In this document: positions 1 to 10,739 of the stretch, in pieces | Layout: each line of letters starts with the position of its first letter | How positions within the stretch are numbered: the stretch's first letter is position 1 | Source of the DNA: Fusarium oxysporum f. sp. lycopersici 4287 | Taxonomy: Eukaryota > Ascomycota > Sordariomycetes > Hypocreales > Nectriaceae | Reading direction: 5' to 3' | DNA: 64,000 nt | Assembly (NCBI RefSeq): GCF_000149955.1 | Contig: NC_030993.1 | Location: 3,677,453 to 3,741,452, forward strand | Made by a program: the position numbers and the translations under genes | Notes under the pieces: generated by a model | What the model was told of the DNA's origin: nothing | The model's database searches: none | Seen by the model: only the letters and a program-made list of their open reading frames with translations

Positions 1-95
1 GCATCAGCACCATGATGAAGTAGTCGCCTGGCCAGCTCAACGGAGCCATATCCAACAGTATCATGGAGGGCTGTTCGCCCTCCTTTGTCAGATAT

Positions 96-1623
96 CTATC
101 GCTTTGTATCCCCACCAGCCTCGAATAGTGTCTCCAGAATCAATTTGACTGCCGACTCATGTCCTCTTTTAGCTGTGAGGTGAATGGCGGTCTGTCCATA
201 CGCATCCACGGCTTCAATGACAGCCCTAGTGTTACCCAGTTCTTTGGCCCTGACCAACAGTTGCTCTATAACCCCAAGTCTTACGCAGCCAGCGGCAGAG
301 TGGAGAGGTATCCGGCCTTACTCGTCAGATCTATCGATTTCGGCATCTTTCTCAATTAGAAAGCTCCCATCCCTGAAGCACAGTGAAGTGCTGTTTGACC
401 GCTCTAATCTTCCGTATTTACTTTAGCATGCTGGTCAACCAGATAGGTAACAATATCCACCGCTCCACGAGCAGAGGCTTGATGTAACGCACCTATAACA
501 GATGAGTTTGCATACTTTTCGACGACGTCTTTAACCTCGGTCAATGAACCTTGCTTGCACTTTTCTATTAAAACAGCATTTGATTCCATGGTATCGTTGT
601 TGATGCAGCCGCAAGACATTGAGTTTGAATCGTATGACTCCGGCAAGGACGGAAGACTTTTCTGCACTTTAGAAGTAAGAGGCCGTTGGCCTCTCTGAAG
701 ATCTAACATCTTTCGGCACAGAGATGGGATGTCAAGGCGCCAATGATCTGCGCCAATGTCATTATGGGCTGAGTCTATCCAAAGATGAATATGCGTAAGA
801 CTTTGGGCATAGGAATTCTTTTTGAGGTTATTAATATTGTGGGTCTTTGATTGTTAGGCAGCAATCATATCGAGAAAGACAGCTCCTAAAGCAAGGATGT
901 CTGCTGATCTGCCTCGACTGCTCCCTTCTTCTACCTCTGGTGCGCAATGTGTCGGCGATCTCGATCGGGCCAGCTGTGGTATAGCTGTAGACAGTGTGGC
1001 AAGCAAGCCCATGCTTGATATTCCAAAGTCTGCCAGTAGTATCTTATCACCATGGACTAAGATGTTTTTTGGTTTGATGTCCCGATGTCGTATGCCAATA
1101 CCATGAATAAACTCTATCGCATTGGCCAAACAGTAAAACCATTGGTGGATTCGTTTTTGTCTTTCTTCTTGCTTCTTTGCGAACAGAGGCGCGCGTAGAT
1201 ATTCGTCTAGATCCATATCCGTGTCGGCATCACAATTGCTAGTTCTATGTTTTTGACTCCCTCAGACGATAGTTCAAATGCATGACTGACTTTGACCACG
1301 TGATGACTCTGAGCTTGGCGGAAAATGTGAATTTCTTGAAGGAATTCGCGCTTGGCGGTCTGTACATCTTCAGTCTTGCTTATTATAAATGTGTTCATGA
1401 TGTAATCCCATGTGGAGCGTCCCGGACGTTTGGCATCGTATATACATATTCGGTCTGAGATGGGCATGGAAGTATTCGTTGTCTCAAACGGACGCTCGGC
1501 ATCTTTTTCGTCATAACTTTCGAAACGTCGCATTGCCTTGATTAACAAAAGAGATAGGACTTGGGTTACTTGGTAATAATAAATATCTTTACCGTTACTA
1601 AATTTAGCGAACAGGCCAGTCAC
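96..1623 (-). pseudogene. Decayed protein kinase-ankyrin repeat gene
   Basis: Reading leftwards, the first segment (1623-1207) has an N-terminal region and a kinase N-lobe. The second (1216-854) has a clear Ser/Thr kinase C-lobe: HRDIKPKN catalytic loop, LADFG metal-binding motif and a CAPEVE (APE-like) motif. The third (709-404) and the stretch 400-96 carry ankyrin units with the hallmark GQTALH and GQTAIH turns. The parts do not share one open frame: the kinase changes frame at about 1210-1225; an in-frame TAG at about 402-404 cuts an ankyrin unit between Asp and SGQTALH; further stops and a frame change lie at 300-370. No intron signal explains these. Family knowledge: such kinase-ankyrin proteins are common in Fusarium, often near HET and NLR genes. 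I infer a dead gene. The gene could extend past the window's left edge. Confidence 0.72.
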
Positions 1624-2314
1624 GTCGAGCGTTGAAACCCATATAGGATCAAAACGACTCCTGGAGCATGTGTAACACTTGTTTCGCTGACCTTCTTATG
1701 TCTAACTCTTCTGCTCTGCTCAAGGATCGGAGGGAGATTGCGCAAGTCTTTTGCAGTAGTAGTAGGCTGATCTCTTGCACGCAAGTTTGCAAACTGATGG
1801 ATGTGGTTTACAGGAACTGTTACTAGAGTTTTGAAAAGTGAAATTTTGGAATTGTTATTTCAGGGGGGGCCATGCCGGTATTGGAATATCTAGCCGCCTT
1901 GCATCACTCGGACCGGGGTCCCTGCCTTACAGCCTGAGTAGTGGAGGCAACCAAGGGAAAGAGAAAAGTGGAAACTACAATTTGAAGATCACAGAGGACA
2001 GGCTACTACTGTACCAGTAAAACGTGAGGGCTTGAAAGTGGCGATAGTACATCATCTTGAGCCGCCCTCAACATACTGTTGAACACAGGGTGGTTTGTAG
2101 ACACTGCCTTAAGTTAGGCATCGCCTCGTTAGGTATGTAAGGACATCGGCTGGTCCACAAATGCGAGTGGCGGGCTATAGATGACAGCACATAACCGTGG
2201 CCGTTTCCCAGGTCAACTGCCCAGCAGCCTTTCCTTCCCATCGTTCAATACTTATCCAGACCTGGAATTTCTGCTTAGTAACCTCCTATAGACGCGGAGA
2301 AGACAACATAAACC
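1624..2314. other. Divergent intergenic region between two decayed genes
   Basis: About 690 bases between the start of the kinase-ankyrin relic (minus) and the start of the HeLo-type relic (plus). I see no credible coding frame. If the two genes were once functional this would have been their shared promoter region. Its size is close to the 669 bases separating the intact pair at 23893-24561. Confidence 0.4.
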
Positions 2315-3600
2315 ATGGACATTTTTGGAACTGTGATCACCGCGGGAACCCTGATACTAGACTTTGTCGGAGCCTGCGCAGTGTATTCCGACGATGCAAA
2401 ATCTCTGAAAGCACACATCGAGTGGGATCTGCGGGCTCTGAGCACAATCCGTCAAATTTCCAGCAAAGGAAAGACCAGAATGCTAATAAGGAGTTGTCCG
2501 CGGAGGATGAAGCACAACTCAACCAAAGAGCGCATTATCTTGACAATCTCGTCGGCAAGGTTTATCAAAGCCTGTATAAAATCAGGCGGAAGGGTCTTTT
2601 GAATGACATCATCAATCGTGGGATGTGGATAGTGCGCCGTGCTGGCCTGAAGGAATTGGAGAGAGAGAGATCTATGCCTGGACACAGAGGTTCGATGTCC
2701 GTGTTCTGGGTCTACCAACTGAGCTGAGAGCCATTATCCCATCATCAAGCATTGAAGTGGAAGCTCCAGCACTCATCAAATCCAACAATGGCCTGAAGAC
2801 ATTCTTGAAGTTTGCACCTGTCGCGAAAGACAAAAAGGGCGAAGCCATGCGCTTGGACGACTCAAAAGACCTTGCTGACAGAATTATCGATCGCGGGTAG
2901 TACTGTCTTCTGCCATTACGGGAAGGCGAACGACAACTGATTTTTGCAAGTCACAGGGTCTCTCCAAAGCTAGTCCCAGGGATGGCTATTTTCAAAGACC
3001 TTGACTCTGAGATGGGATTGTTGGCGGCAGCCCTTCATTGCCTCTCTCCAGCCGCTGATCTGCGGCTACTCAAGGTGGAACGTTATTTCTTCCATGAGGA
3101 GACAAACCAATTCATCTTTACTCAAGTGGCTCCCTACCCGATTGTCTCAGCTATTACACTGGAATTGACTATCAAGTACGACTCCTTTCCCGAAGCTGAG
3201 ACGCTTCTGGATCATCGATTTAAGCTCGCATTGAAGCTAGCGGAATCAGTCTTCTTTCTGCACACGGCCGGATTTGTCCATAAAAACATCTCCACTTCCA
3301 GCATCGTGGTTCTCCAACGGCCAGACTCGCCCCTGTCTCTGGAGGACTTTTGTCTTATGGGCTTCGAGTTGATTCGCGGAGTTGACGGGCGAAAAGACGA
3401 CAAGAAGTCAACTCCGGTGGCGACATATCAGGAAGCCAGACCAATTTGAGAATATGGCATATTCCAGCATCCTGATCGTTTGCCTTGGACTAGCAGCCAG
3501 AGATGTACTAAGACTCATGATGTCTACAGTCGGGGAGACCATGACTTCAATTGCAATTTTATCAGGCTTCCCTAGACGTTTCTTACTAATATCTGCACTC
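2315..3600 (+). pseudogene. Decayed HeLo-type/pseudokinase gene
   Basis: The start at 2315 gives a hydrophobic N-terminal helix (begins MDIFGTVITAG) followed by an amphipathic segment typical of HeLo/HeLo-like prion-forming or cell-death domains. The coding potential then jumps frame near 2455 and again at the GA dinucleotide run around 2658-2669. An in-frame TAG at 2898-2900 interrupts an otherwise continuous frame that resumes at 2982 and runs to 3449. The last part has kinase-like features: the degenerate loop FVHKNIS in place of HRD, followed after another frame change (about 3430) by the FQHPDR and THDVYS segments that match the QHPD...KADLYSLG region of the intact gene at 22219-23892. 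A functional product would have been about 450-550 residues. I infer a pseudogene paralogous in architecture to that gene. Confidence 0.68.
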
Positions 3601-4426
3601 TCATCACGAGACCCGTCTTTCCACCCTTCAGACAAAACCATTGTGCGACGCCTACATCATCTAACTTGCTGAGTGCTTTGCATATGATGACAAGTTGGGT
3701 GTCAAACCATATTGCATCTCCATCAGCCATTGCGCAATGTCATCCGGTGTTACCCTAGAACAGGCTCCATTTCAATACTTCCAATTTAAACTAATAAGAT
3801 ATAAGTAATAGACATAAATAGTCTGTACTCTAACTCTGGTAATCAACCTTGTAACTGGCTTTCTGCTTGGTTTACTGCCTATCTTGCCGCCTGGCCTTGC
3901 ACCTGGCCTTGTCTTGATAGGTTAAAACTTTCTATACCTGCCTGTATAGAGGCAATAGGGCTACCTAATATTAATCTGTTAGGGAGGGTTAGTTTAATTC
4001 CCCTACTTTTCTAGACATATAAATAATATTATAATTAAAGGAAAGTGGAGTCCATTCCCAGTCACAAATCTAACAAAAGAAACCTCTACTTAAGTCTTTT
4101 CCATTTTAACCTTACTTAACTCTGCTTGAGAGGCCTGAATTACTACCATGACTGCGTACCCTAGGCAGGATTATGTGGCACGTGTCCTACCTATTGTGAC
4201 TTCCGGCAGCTTCCTTGACAGTATTAAACAACTATTTATTTTCTCTGGCATCACTCGATGTTTCTCGCCCATCACTTACGCATCTTCCTTCGCACCTTCC
4301 CTCACCTTCTCATTGTCCGACTGTATCACAGTTCCGTGACGTTCGACTCCTATATCGTTCTGGAAGGTTCCAAGTTCTCGCATGTTTTCTGACCACGCCC
4401 TTCGTTATATTTAACAAGCCTCGAGA
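3601..4426. other. AT-rich intergenic stretch
   Basis: No supportable gene. The part at 3780-4060 is markedly AT-rich with short runs such as ataatattataatta and short CCTGGCC-type repeats at 3890-3915. This resembles RIP-eroded repeat debris, but no terminal repeats or transposase fragment can be recognised. Confidence 0.4.
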
Positions 4427-5471
4427 TTAGGGCACAAAGGTAGGGGGCGGGGCGAACGGCTTGCCTTCCTTTTCCACGATCCTTTGCACTGTCCTGGCGC
4501 AATGTGAGGCATTGTGGTGCGGCAAATTCCATAATATTCGGGCTCCTCTCCACGACCAGTAAGGGACCCACCCTTCAAGACGTAGAGCGATATCAACCGG
4601 AATGGAAAGATTCCCAGCCATTTCTTCGTCGTTTAAATCTGGGGGGTCTAATCCCCGTAGGACTATCTCCCCGCCAACATGTTGCCACAAGGACAGTGAT
4701 TCTCCAGCATGCCGATATTTCCTATGTCTGATTCTGAGGCCCGGATGGGAGGGTGGAATTCCAATGGGAACAACCTGGCTGTATCTGTCAGGGACGGTAG
4801 GAATCGGGTCGTATTGCTGCACCAACCGGTAACACTGGATGTGTCGGTAAGTGAACTCATTGACAAAGTCTTGGTTCCCAACCCTTGGAGAGCCAAGGGT
4901 TACGCAGGTAATATCCTTGTCTGGCCAACGTATGCTGCACCATAAGGCGCACAAGGTCGCTAAAGCACCCCGAGACTGTGGCCACAGATTTCAATCTTTT
5001 TAAAAATTTGGTTTGGTGTGCTTCGCTCCAGTTAGTCGATGCAGTTTAGCAACCTATCGTCCTTCAGAAGATTATTGAAAGCAAGCAAGAAGCCTTCGTG
5101 TACAATCACGTTCGGGAGTTCCACATTGGGCCAGTCAATTGTAGTCAAGCCAAAGGAAAAATCTGTCCAAAGGTTCCCCCAGAAACCCCATAATCGCTTC
5201 AGGTTGACATCCTCAAATCGCACCGGCAGATCGGTTCCTCTAAATGCGAGGACTAGAGTGTCGCCATTGCGGGCACCCAAGTGTACATGCGTGTTAGGAG
5301 TGATGGCCGTCCCTGCGTTTTTCCAGACGGCAGTCTCTATTTGGAGTTTTCGGAAGGCAACAGGCCCATGCAGATCGATTGCGCCCATACGAAACTCGGC
5401 TCCGTCTTATTCTGATATGCCCAGAAGGCATATCTCACCAGATGGTGGATGCCTCTTAGAACACCGGCCAT
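4427..5471 (-). pseudogene. Class 3 (alpha/beta hydrolase) lipase, broken
   Basis: Two blocks are clearly lipase_3. The first (5388-5032) has the LAFRGT oxyanion-region motif; the second (4954-4427) has VTLGSPRVGNQDF and the DPIPTVPD segment carrying the acid of the triad. The nucleophile elbow GHSLG lies between them, the Ser codon being at about 4975-4977. An in-frame TAA at 5032-5034 stops the first block. A frame change occurs just after the elbow, at the run of four C's (plus strand) at 4968-4971, where one base appears missing. An upstream ATG at 5471 opens a plausible N-terminus that also changes frame near 5395. The family hydrolyses triacylglycerol or related esters. No signal peptide is seen, so an intracellular enzyme is likely. 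Two or three lesions point to a pseudogene, though the G-run shift could be a sequencing error. Confidence 0.75.
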
Positions 5472-6255
5472 GGCTTCGTGGGTATTTCCCTAGGAGTCAT
5501 CCGTGTCGTTTCTGGATTCTTAGAGGGGATGTTAGAAGCATATAAAAGGCAGATTAGCGGGGATCCATATTTAGGCTCGTAGGTTAAGAGGCCTGGCCTC
5601 ATCTATAACACTGTTTAAAAAAAAAAAAAAGCAAGGGGAAGGTTTGGTTAAATGCATGGTTGCGACGTTGTCGAGGTGCTGGCGAAATAATATGGCCTGT
5701 CAGTGTACATTGTCACATGCATAACCTTTCTATCTTGTGGGTTTCACATGCATTTTTGTTCTGAGGCGGAGATATAGTTTACAAATCATCTAGCGAGTAC
5801 GCTGGGGTAATCCTTGCAGACACTAGCGGAGTAACTGCTGTTTCACATACCAGACTCTCGGAGGGAATGAGTTAGAAGGGCTAATGCCACATCTGTATAA
5901 TAAAAAGAAAACCGAAAACGGAAAATATATGAGACAATAGAGTAAAAATGTTGGCTGATAGGCCGGCGATAACTGTCTCTTACTACGTAATGCATTTTAT
6001 AGGGCCATCCATACCTGCACGGGTACCCGTGCAGATAAGAGGGGAGCCCATACCTGTGTCAACCCTGGTGCCCACAGCCGTTGGCTGGATGACTCACACC
6101 GAGGTAAAAAAAAAAAAAAAAAAAAAAAAAGAATTCACATATCTCGATATAAACACATACATCTATACATCCAGATTAGCCGCAACACTTATCTTAAATT
6201 TTGTTTAAAAGTTAAGATCCTCTACTATACAGACCGAAGTATAGGGCTTTTTATC
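5472..6255. other. Intergenic region with two poly-A tracts
   Basis: No supportable gene. It holds a 14-base A run (about 5619-5632) and a 25-base A run (6106-6130). A short open frame at 5948-6208 is translated through the poly-A tract into lysines and is not credible. Confidence 0.5.
6106..6130. repeat. Poly-A homopolymer, 25 bases
   Basis: An uninterrupted A run about 125 bases before the GrpB-like start codon. Poly(dA:dT) tracts exclude nucleosomes in fungal promoters. It could equally be the tail of an old retroelement insertion, but no element body or target-site duplication is evident. Confidence 0.9.
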
Positions 6256-6879
6256 ATGACTTGTTCGATTCAAGATGTGCTAAAGCACTATGAATACGAT
6301 CCTTCTATAGTTCAGCGCGTTGGGAAGCGCACATTCGAGAAGCTTCCTCTGCAAATTGAGCCACCGGATCCTGCCTGGCCACAGCAGTTCCAGACCCTCA
6401 AATCTATCATTCAGGAAGCCCTCGGTCATAAAGCCTTAAGCATCAGCCATGTCGGGTCGACTGCCGTACCTAACCTACCGGCTAAGGCTATTATCGACAT
6501 TGACCTGACGGTCCCCGATCCGACCGCTGAAGCCACCTACATCCCAGCCCTAGAGTCTAAAGGTTTCCAGTTCCTAACGCGTGAACCTACGTGGTATGAG
6601 CACCGCTTCTTTAATACGAACAATCCTTACTACTGCAACTTACATGTATTTGCACATGGAACGGCCGAATTAGTCAGGCATCAAATTATGAAAGAATGGC
6701 TTACTACGCACGAGGACGACAGAGAGCTATATGCACGAACGAAGATGGAAGCGATGGAAAAGAGTAATTTACTTGGAGAGACAGTAATGCAGTATAATTT
6801 CCGGAAACAACAGGTTATTCGAGAAATTTTAGAGAGAGCTTTTAGGGCTCAGGGATTTCTTAAAGAGAATAAAAATTAA
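6256..6879 (+). CDS. GrpB/UPF0157 family protein (nucleotidyltransferase fold)
   Basis: Single-exon frame of 207 residues, close to the family's usual 170-210. The diagnostic GrpB segment is present at residues 64-83: ISHVGSTAVP followed by AKAIIDIDL, the glycine/serine turn and acidic residues expected of a nucleotidyltransferase-like fold. YEHRFF and NLHVF blocks downstream also fit. The family is widespread in bacteria and fungi; its reaction is not firmly established, and fusions to dephospho-CoA kinase in some bacteria suggest a nucleotide-related role. ATG at 6256 is the first in frame and gives a full-length N-terminus. It stands alone, with no operon-like neighbour. Confidence 0.9.
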   Translation: MTCSIQDVLKHYEYDPSIVQRVGKRTFEKLPLQIEPPDPAWPQQFQTLKSIIQEALGHKALSISHVGSTAVPNLPAKAIIDIDLTVPDPTAEATYIPALESKGFQFLTREPTWYEHRFFNTNNPYYCNLHVFAHGTAELVRHQIMKEWLTTHEDDRELYARTKMEAMEKSNLLGETVMQYNFRKQQVIREILERAFRAQGFLKENKN

Positions 6880-7006
6880 TGATTCTATTATCATTAGTGT
6901 CTAGTTCTATAGACTTGCTAACGACAACAATAACGATGTTTTAACTTTGTTGTTTAGGCTAGATAGGCATTTAGTTTAATCACTTTTCGGCGATGATGCC
7001 TTAGCC

Positions 7007-9520
7007 ATGCTCTCTACTGGTACGGATTGTGTCCGATTCAGGGAAGTAGTTATCACATTGCGAAACTCTGCAATAGAGTGTCCTGAGAGCTACTTTCAGT
7101 CATTGCAAAATTTCAAAGCCATGCAAATGCTTGCAGGCCTTAGTTCAGGGGGAGTTATCAATGCTCACCTCACTCTTAGCTGAATTTTAGGAGGTCACCA
7201 GAGCTACCACTGAAAGTGACGGACACGGACAAATTTCCGATACAGCATTACGAGGGGTTTATTATAGCCGACGCTGTTTCTTGATCAGATCTCCATTGTA
7301 TTACGAGTGCCGCAACGGCTGTCCAGACAGGTACCTCCCTGAATCATTGCGCTTTTCAGTCTACTTGGGCGTCAAGCTAATGATCGTGACAGAGCATCTG
7401 CAGACCGTCCATCGGCTGCCATCAAAGCTAACGGAAAGGTAAAAATAGGATCTTCAGTTTCGCTCTTGAAGCATTCGAATCGTCGGCTTTGTACGCAATG
7501 TTTTGCTGTCGGTTTGAGCCATGATGACTGCAACCAAGATCATTTCCATCGTTGGCATTATCAAAACCCAAAGAATAAAGGTACGAAGTTTCTAACTACA
7601 CTTCAGTCTTAATGTGAAAATCTAAGCTTGGGCAATAGGCACAGCAGAATTTCAAAAGGAGCTCAGTAAAAAGGAAAATAAGAAGTATTTTAAGGATAAA
7701 TATAAATCTCCATCCAAGAACCTTTTAAGAGAGGTACTGAGATTTACTCGAGGGTACAAGGGTAGACCTCAAGCATTACAGGGAATTATAGGAAAACTGC
7801 ATCTAATACACAATACGGCTTTAATCCTATTCCTGCCCTCAACTAACACCCATGGATTATCTCAGCTTAAGTCAACTGCCAAAGGTATTATGACCCCAGC
7901 AGGACATTTCCACCTAGCCCTGATGTTTGGGCCAATTATTTTTGGGTCAGGTGTTCCGAAGTAAGTCCCCTTCCAAAAAGTGTGTCGGGCCTGTGATTGA
8001 GGGCATTCTACAGTACTCGGCGCGGAGTGTTGATAACCCCACGGCCTCAGCCCACGTTGTTCAGTTCAACGGCGGTGGCAGAAGCACTTGTCGACGAGGT
8101 CCAAGACAATCCTCTAGGCCTGTTTGCGGATTGCGCTATATTCTACCAGGACAAGGAAAGCAAGAAACGTGGGTTCTACAGGGAACACAGGCGGGTATCC
8201 TCTAGATCAACACTCGCGTGCCTGAAGCGTATTTACGGCGGTTCATTCTCGGGCTATCCAGCAAGTGGAAACCTGAAAGAGGCTGCTGTTATCCATTGTT
8301 TGATCAAAGTCGCTCCAAAGTGCAAATACTCATCAAAGAGAGTGTCTGCCCAGCGGGAACAACTTCACAGATCAGCTAGAGAGCTCATAGTTCATATCAG
8401 ACAGCTTCTTGGGGTGGAAGTTGAGAAGTACCTTCGCCGAATCGCCAAGCTCCTCATGGATTCAAGGATGAAGATGTCCTGGAATATGTGGAGAAACAAC
8501 TGCCAGAGGTTTGTCAACCAGCTTCTCGGCGGCAAGGACTTCGAGTATGTTTTCCCACGGCTTCCTCCCAATTTTGGATCTCGGACACAGGCCGGTGACG
8601 CTGAACAGTTTCGTTGGCCAAGATATCTCATAAGTTTTGGAGGGCACATTGAAGGATTCGGCATCAGCCTCGATCAGCCCAACAGTGTCCTTACAAACTT
8701 TTGCAAAAACAAAAAGGTCGACTATGACATAATGGAGTACCTCATTGTAGCTCACTCCAGGCTTTCTAAATCCCTCGCACAGCTCGCCTTGATTGACTCG
8801 AATACTGACGCTGGCCATGCTGCAGTGCTCGAAGCCAACGCTCTTTGGGAACTTCCTCTAGACACTCTATCACTGCTGCAATTTCAATTGACTCAGCCTC
8901 CTCACAAGTATTTTGCCAAATCTGGCGAATCTGGCGTATCTGACAAGCCACTGACACACAAGCAGTGGATCGACAACCGTCTTAGTCTTTTACGACTTCT
9001 TGACATATTTGCATCTCTTACCGGAGGTCTGGGAGTTGCACTGCTATCCATGTTCACCAGGAAGCCAAATCTCATCTCGAAGGTCACTATCCCCAAATCT
9101 CTTGTTTTTGGGGCTGCACGAGCTGACGAGGTCATTCGCACACTCCGGATCTCGCCTCTAACCACCATCTACCTCCTTTCACGGCGCGGCGGCACGGAAG
9201 CTCTCTCCATCTTTAATGATGAAGCCGCCAAGTGGAAAGAGGAGTTGGAGATGAAATTAAGCATGTTATTGCAGAAATTTAGCCAACAGCGCGCGCTCAA
9301 AGCATGCATTGCGTTCGCCACAATCTACGTCCACAGGGTCAACAAAGCTCGGAAGGGATTTACAGGGGTGCCACTACTACCGCTACTATTGCTTCCTCAG
9401 ACGATAGACAATTCAATTAAGTCATGGAAGCAATATCAGGGCGGTTGGTTTACATTCGAGGTCGGGGATATAATGCTTGCACAACAGATTTTAGGGAAAA
9501 CTAAGAATATCCGTAAGTAA
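7007..9520 (+). CDS. Multi-exon protein of unknown function with Cys/His-rich N-terminal part
   Basis: The 3' half is firm: exon 8014-9520 (501 codons) is preceded by intron 7961-8013 (gtaagt...ctacag), exon 7639-7960, and intron 7581-7638 (gtacga, ctaac branch, caatag), and phases match throughout. The exon ending at 7580 encodes a Cys/His-rich stretch (CTQCF...DDC...HFHRWH). Further upstream an open stretch 7191-7439 reads YECRNGC...EHLQTVHR, a C2H2-like pattern, and ATG 7007 opens 49 codons in a frame that could join it through a 37-base intron. The link between 7439 and about 7455 needs a frame change I cannot explain by splicing, so the 5' part is uncertain or damaged. The C-terminal part has an NNCQRF segment at about 8500 and two hydrophobic stretches near the end. 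I do not recognise the family. Confidence 0.55.
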
Positions 9521-10739
9521 AGTTTACTATTAAATAGAAAATCTTATTAAATACTAAATAATATAAAATCTTAACCCTCGTCACTAGACGAAACCTCTCA
9601 AAAATTCACACCTATACGCAGCTGTATCTTCTGCCTAAGAATTATTCGCAGACGGTTTGAGTCAAATCGCACACTAAACTGGGATCGTAGGGTGCGCAAA
9701 TTTGGTTCATATCGCTTCGGTCGAAGTCGAGTAGCTAATTGGTCGAAAATAACCCTAACCCCATACTTGGCTAGCGTTAACTAAGTGTTGGCGCAACGCA
9801 GAGAAAAGGGGACTTTAAGTAATAATAATAAGACGACTACTTATTTCTTTAGTCTCTACCACTACTACGAGAAAAGAAATATCAAGCAGTAATAGAGGAT
9901 ATTATATAGCTTAATTAGGATTTTTAAATATTAATCTGCCGGTTATGTCAGGCAGCTGTTCAGCCTGGTGCTGGCATCGAGTTACACTTTTGATTGATGT
10001 GATAGAAAAGTGGATCCCTCAACCACCAATTGCGACGACACATCCCTCAGAGAGAGCGATCACCAGGCTGCGTGAGTCACTCAAGCCTAGAAAAAATAGT
10101 TTATGCTTCAATGCAACACTGATACGAATATTCAAGGCCTGGAATTGGATGTTATTACGCTTCCCTTGTTATCGGCTTCGTCATCCCATCCCAATCCAGC
10201 TTATTAAGCGCCGAGCCGAGCCGAGCCGCGCGTTACAAGTCAGTCTTGTCGGCATCCCACCAACCCCGAAACCCTCAACTCACCGATCTTTACATGAACA
10301 TCTCCCTGGATAGAGTTCAATCATCTAAGCTGGACTCGGCCGAATAATATATCCGTATGACTTGAGCCCATATTCCAGGTTACATCTAAGATCCATCCCT
10401 GCCAAGAACCGTGATGCAAGCCCCGAAAACCCCATCCAATTTAGGGAACTCGTCACCTTTTCACATGCAGGTCCAAAAGCCGTATTTCCAAGCCGCGTGC
10501 TAAAAACATAGCTTTTCTTTAGCCCTGACTCGTGCTCTCGCGTTTTTGGTGAAGAACCCCTAAAATGCCGATGAAAAAAGCCGATTTCGGAATTAAATTC
10601 GGATAACCGGCAAAGCGTACATCCGGAGGCGGGGACCACGTAGATTGATAAGATGGCGTAGATAAAAAGAGCCGAGATCTCTTTCACTTTCGATGGTCGA
10701 TTTCTCATTTATTGGAACAACAATCATAGAGATTCAAAC
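9521..10739. other. Intergenic region
   Basis: No supportable gene. 9521-9580 is AT-rich. Short open frames at 9945-10313 (plus) and 10325-10708 (minus) have no recognisable motif and the second overlaps the promoter of the next gene. A threefold GCCGA microrepeat lies at about 10213-10227. Confidence 0.5.

Noticed and set aside
3780..4060. AT-rich stretch considered as transposon or CRISPR-like repeat
   Set aside because: No terminal inverted repeats, no regular repeat-spacer pattern, no transposase fragment; CRISPR arrays are not expected in a fungal nuclear genome.
9760..9780. Telomere-like AACCCTAACCCC sequence
   Set aside because: Less than two repeat units in the middle of ordinary sequence; not a telomeric tract.
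9945..10708. Open frames of 122 codons (plus) and 127 codons (minus)
   Set aside because: No motif, no splice partners, and the second sits in the promoter of the AMID-like gene; chance frames of this size are expected.
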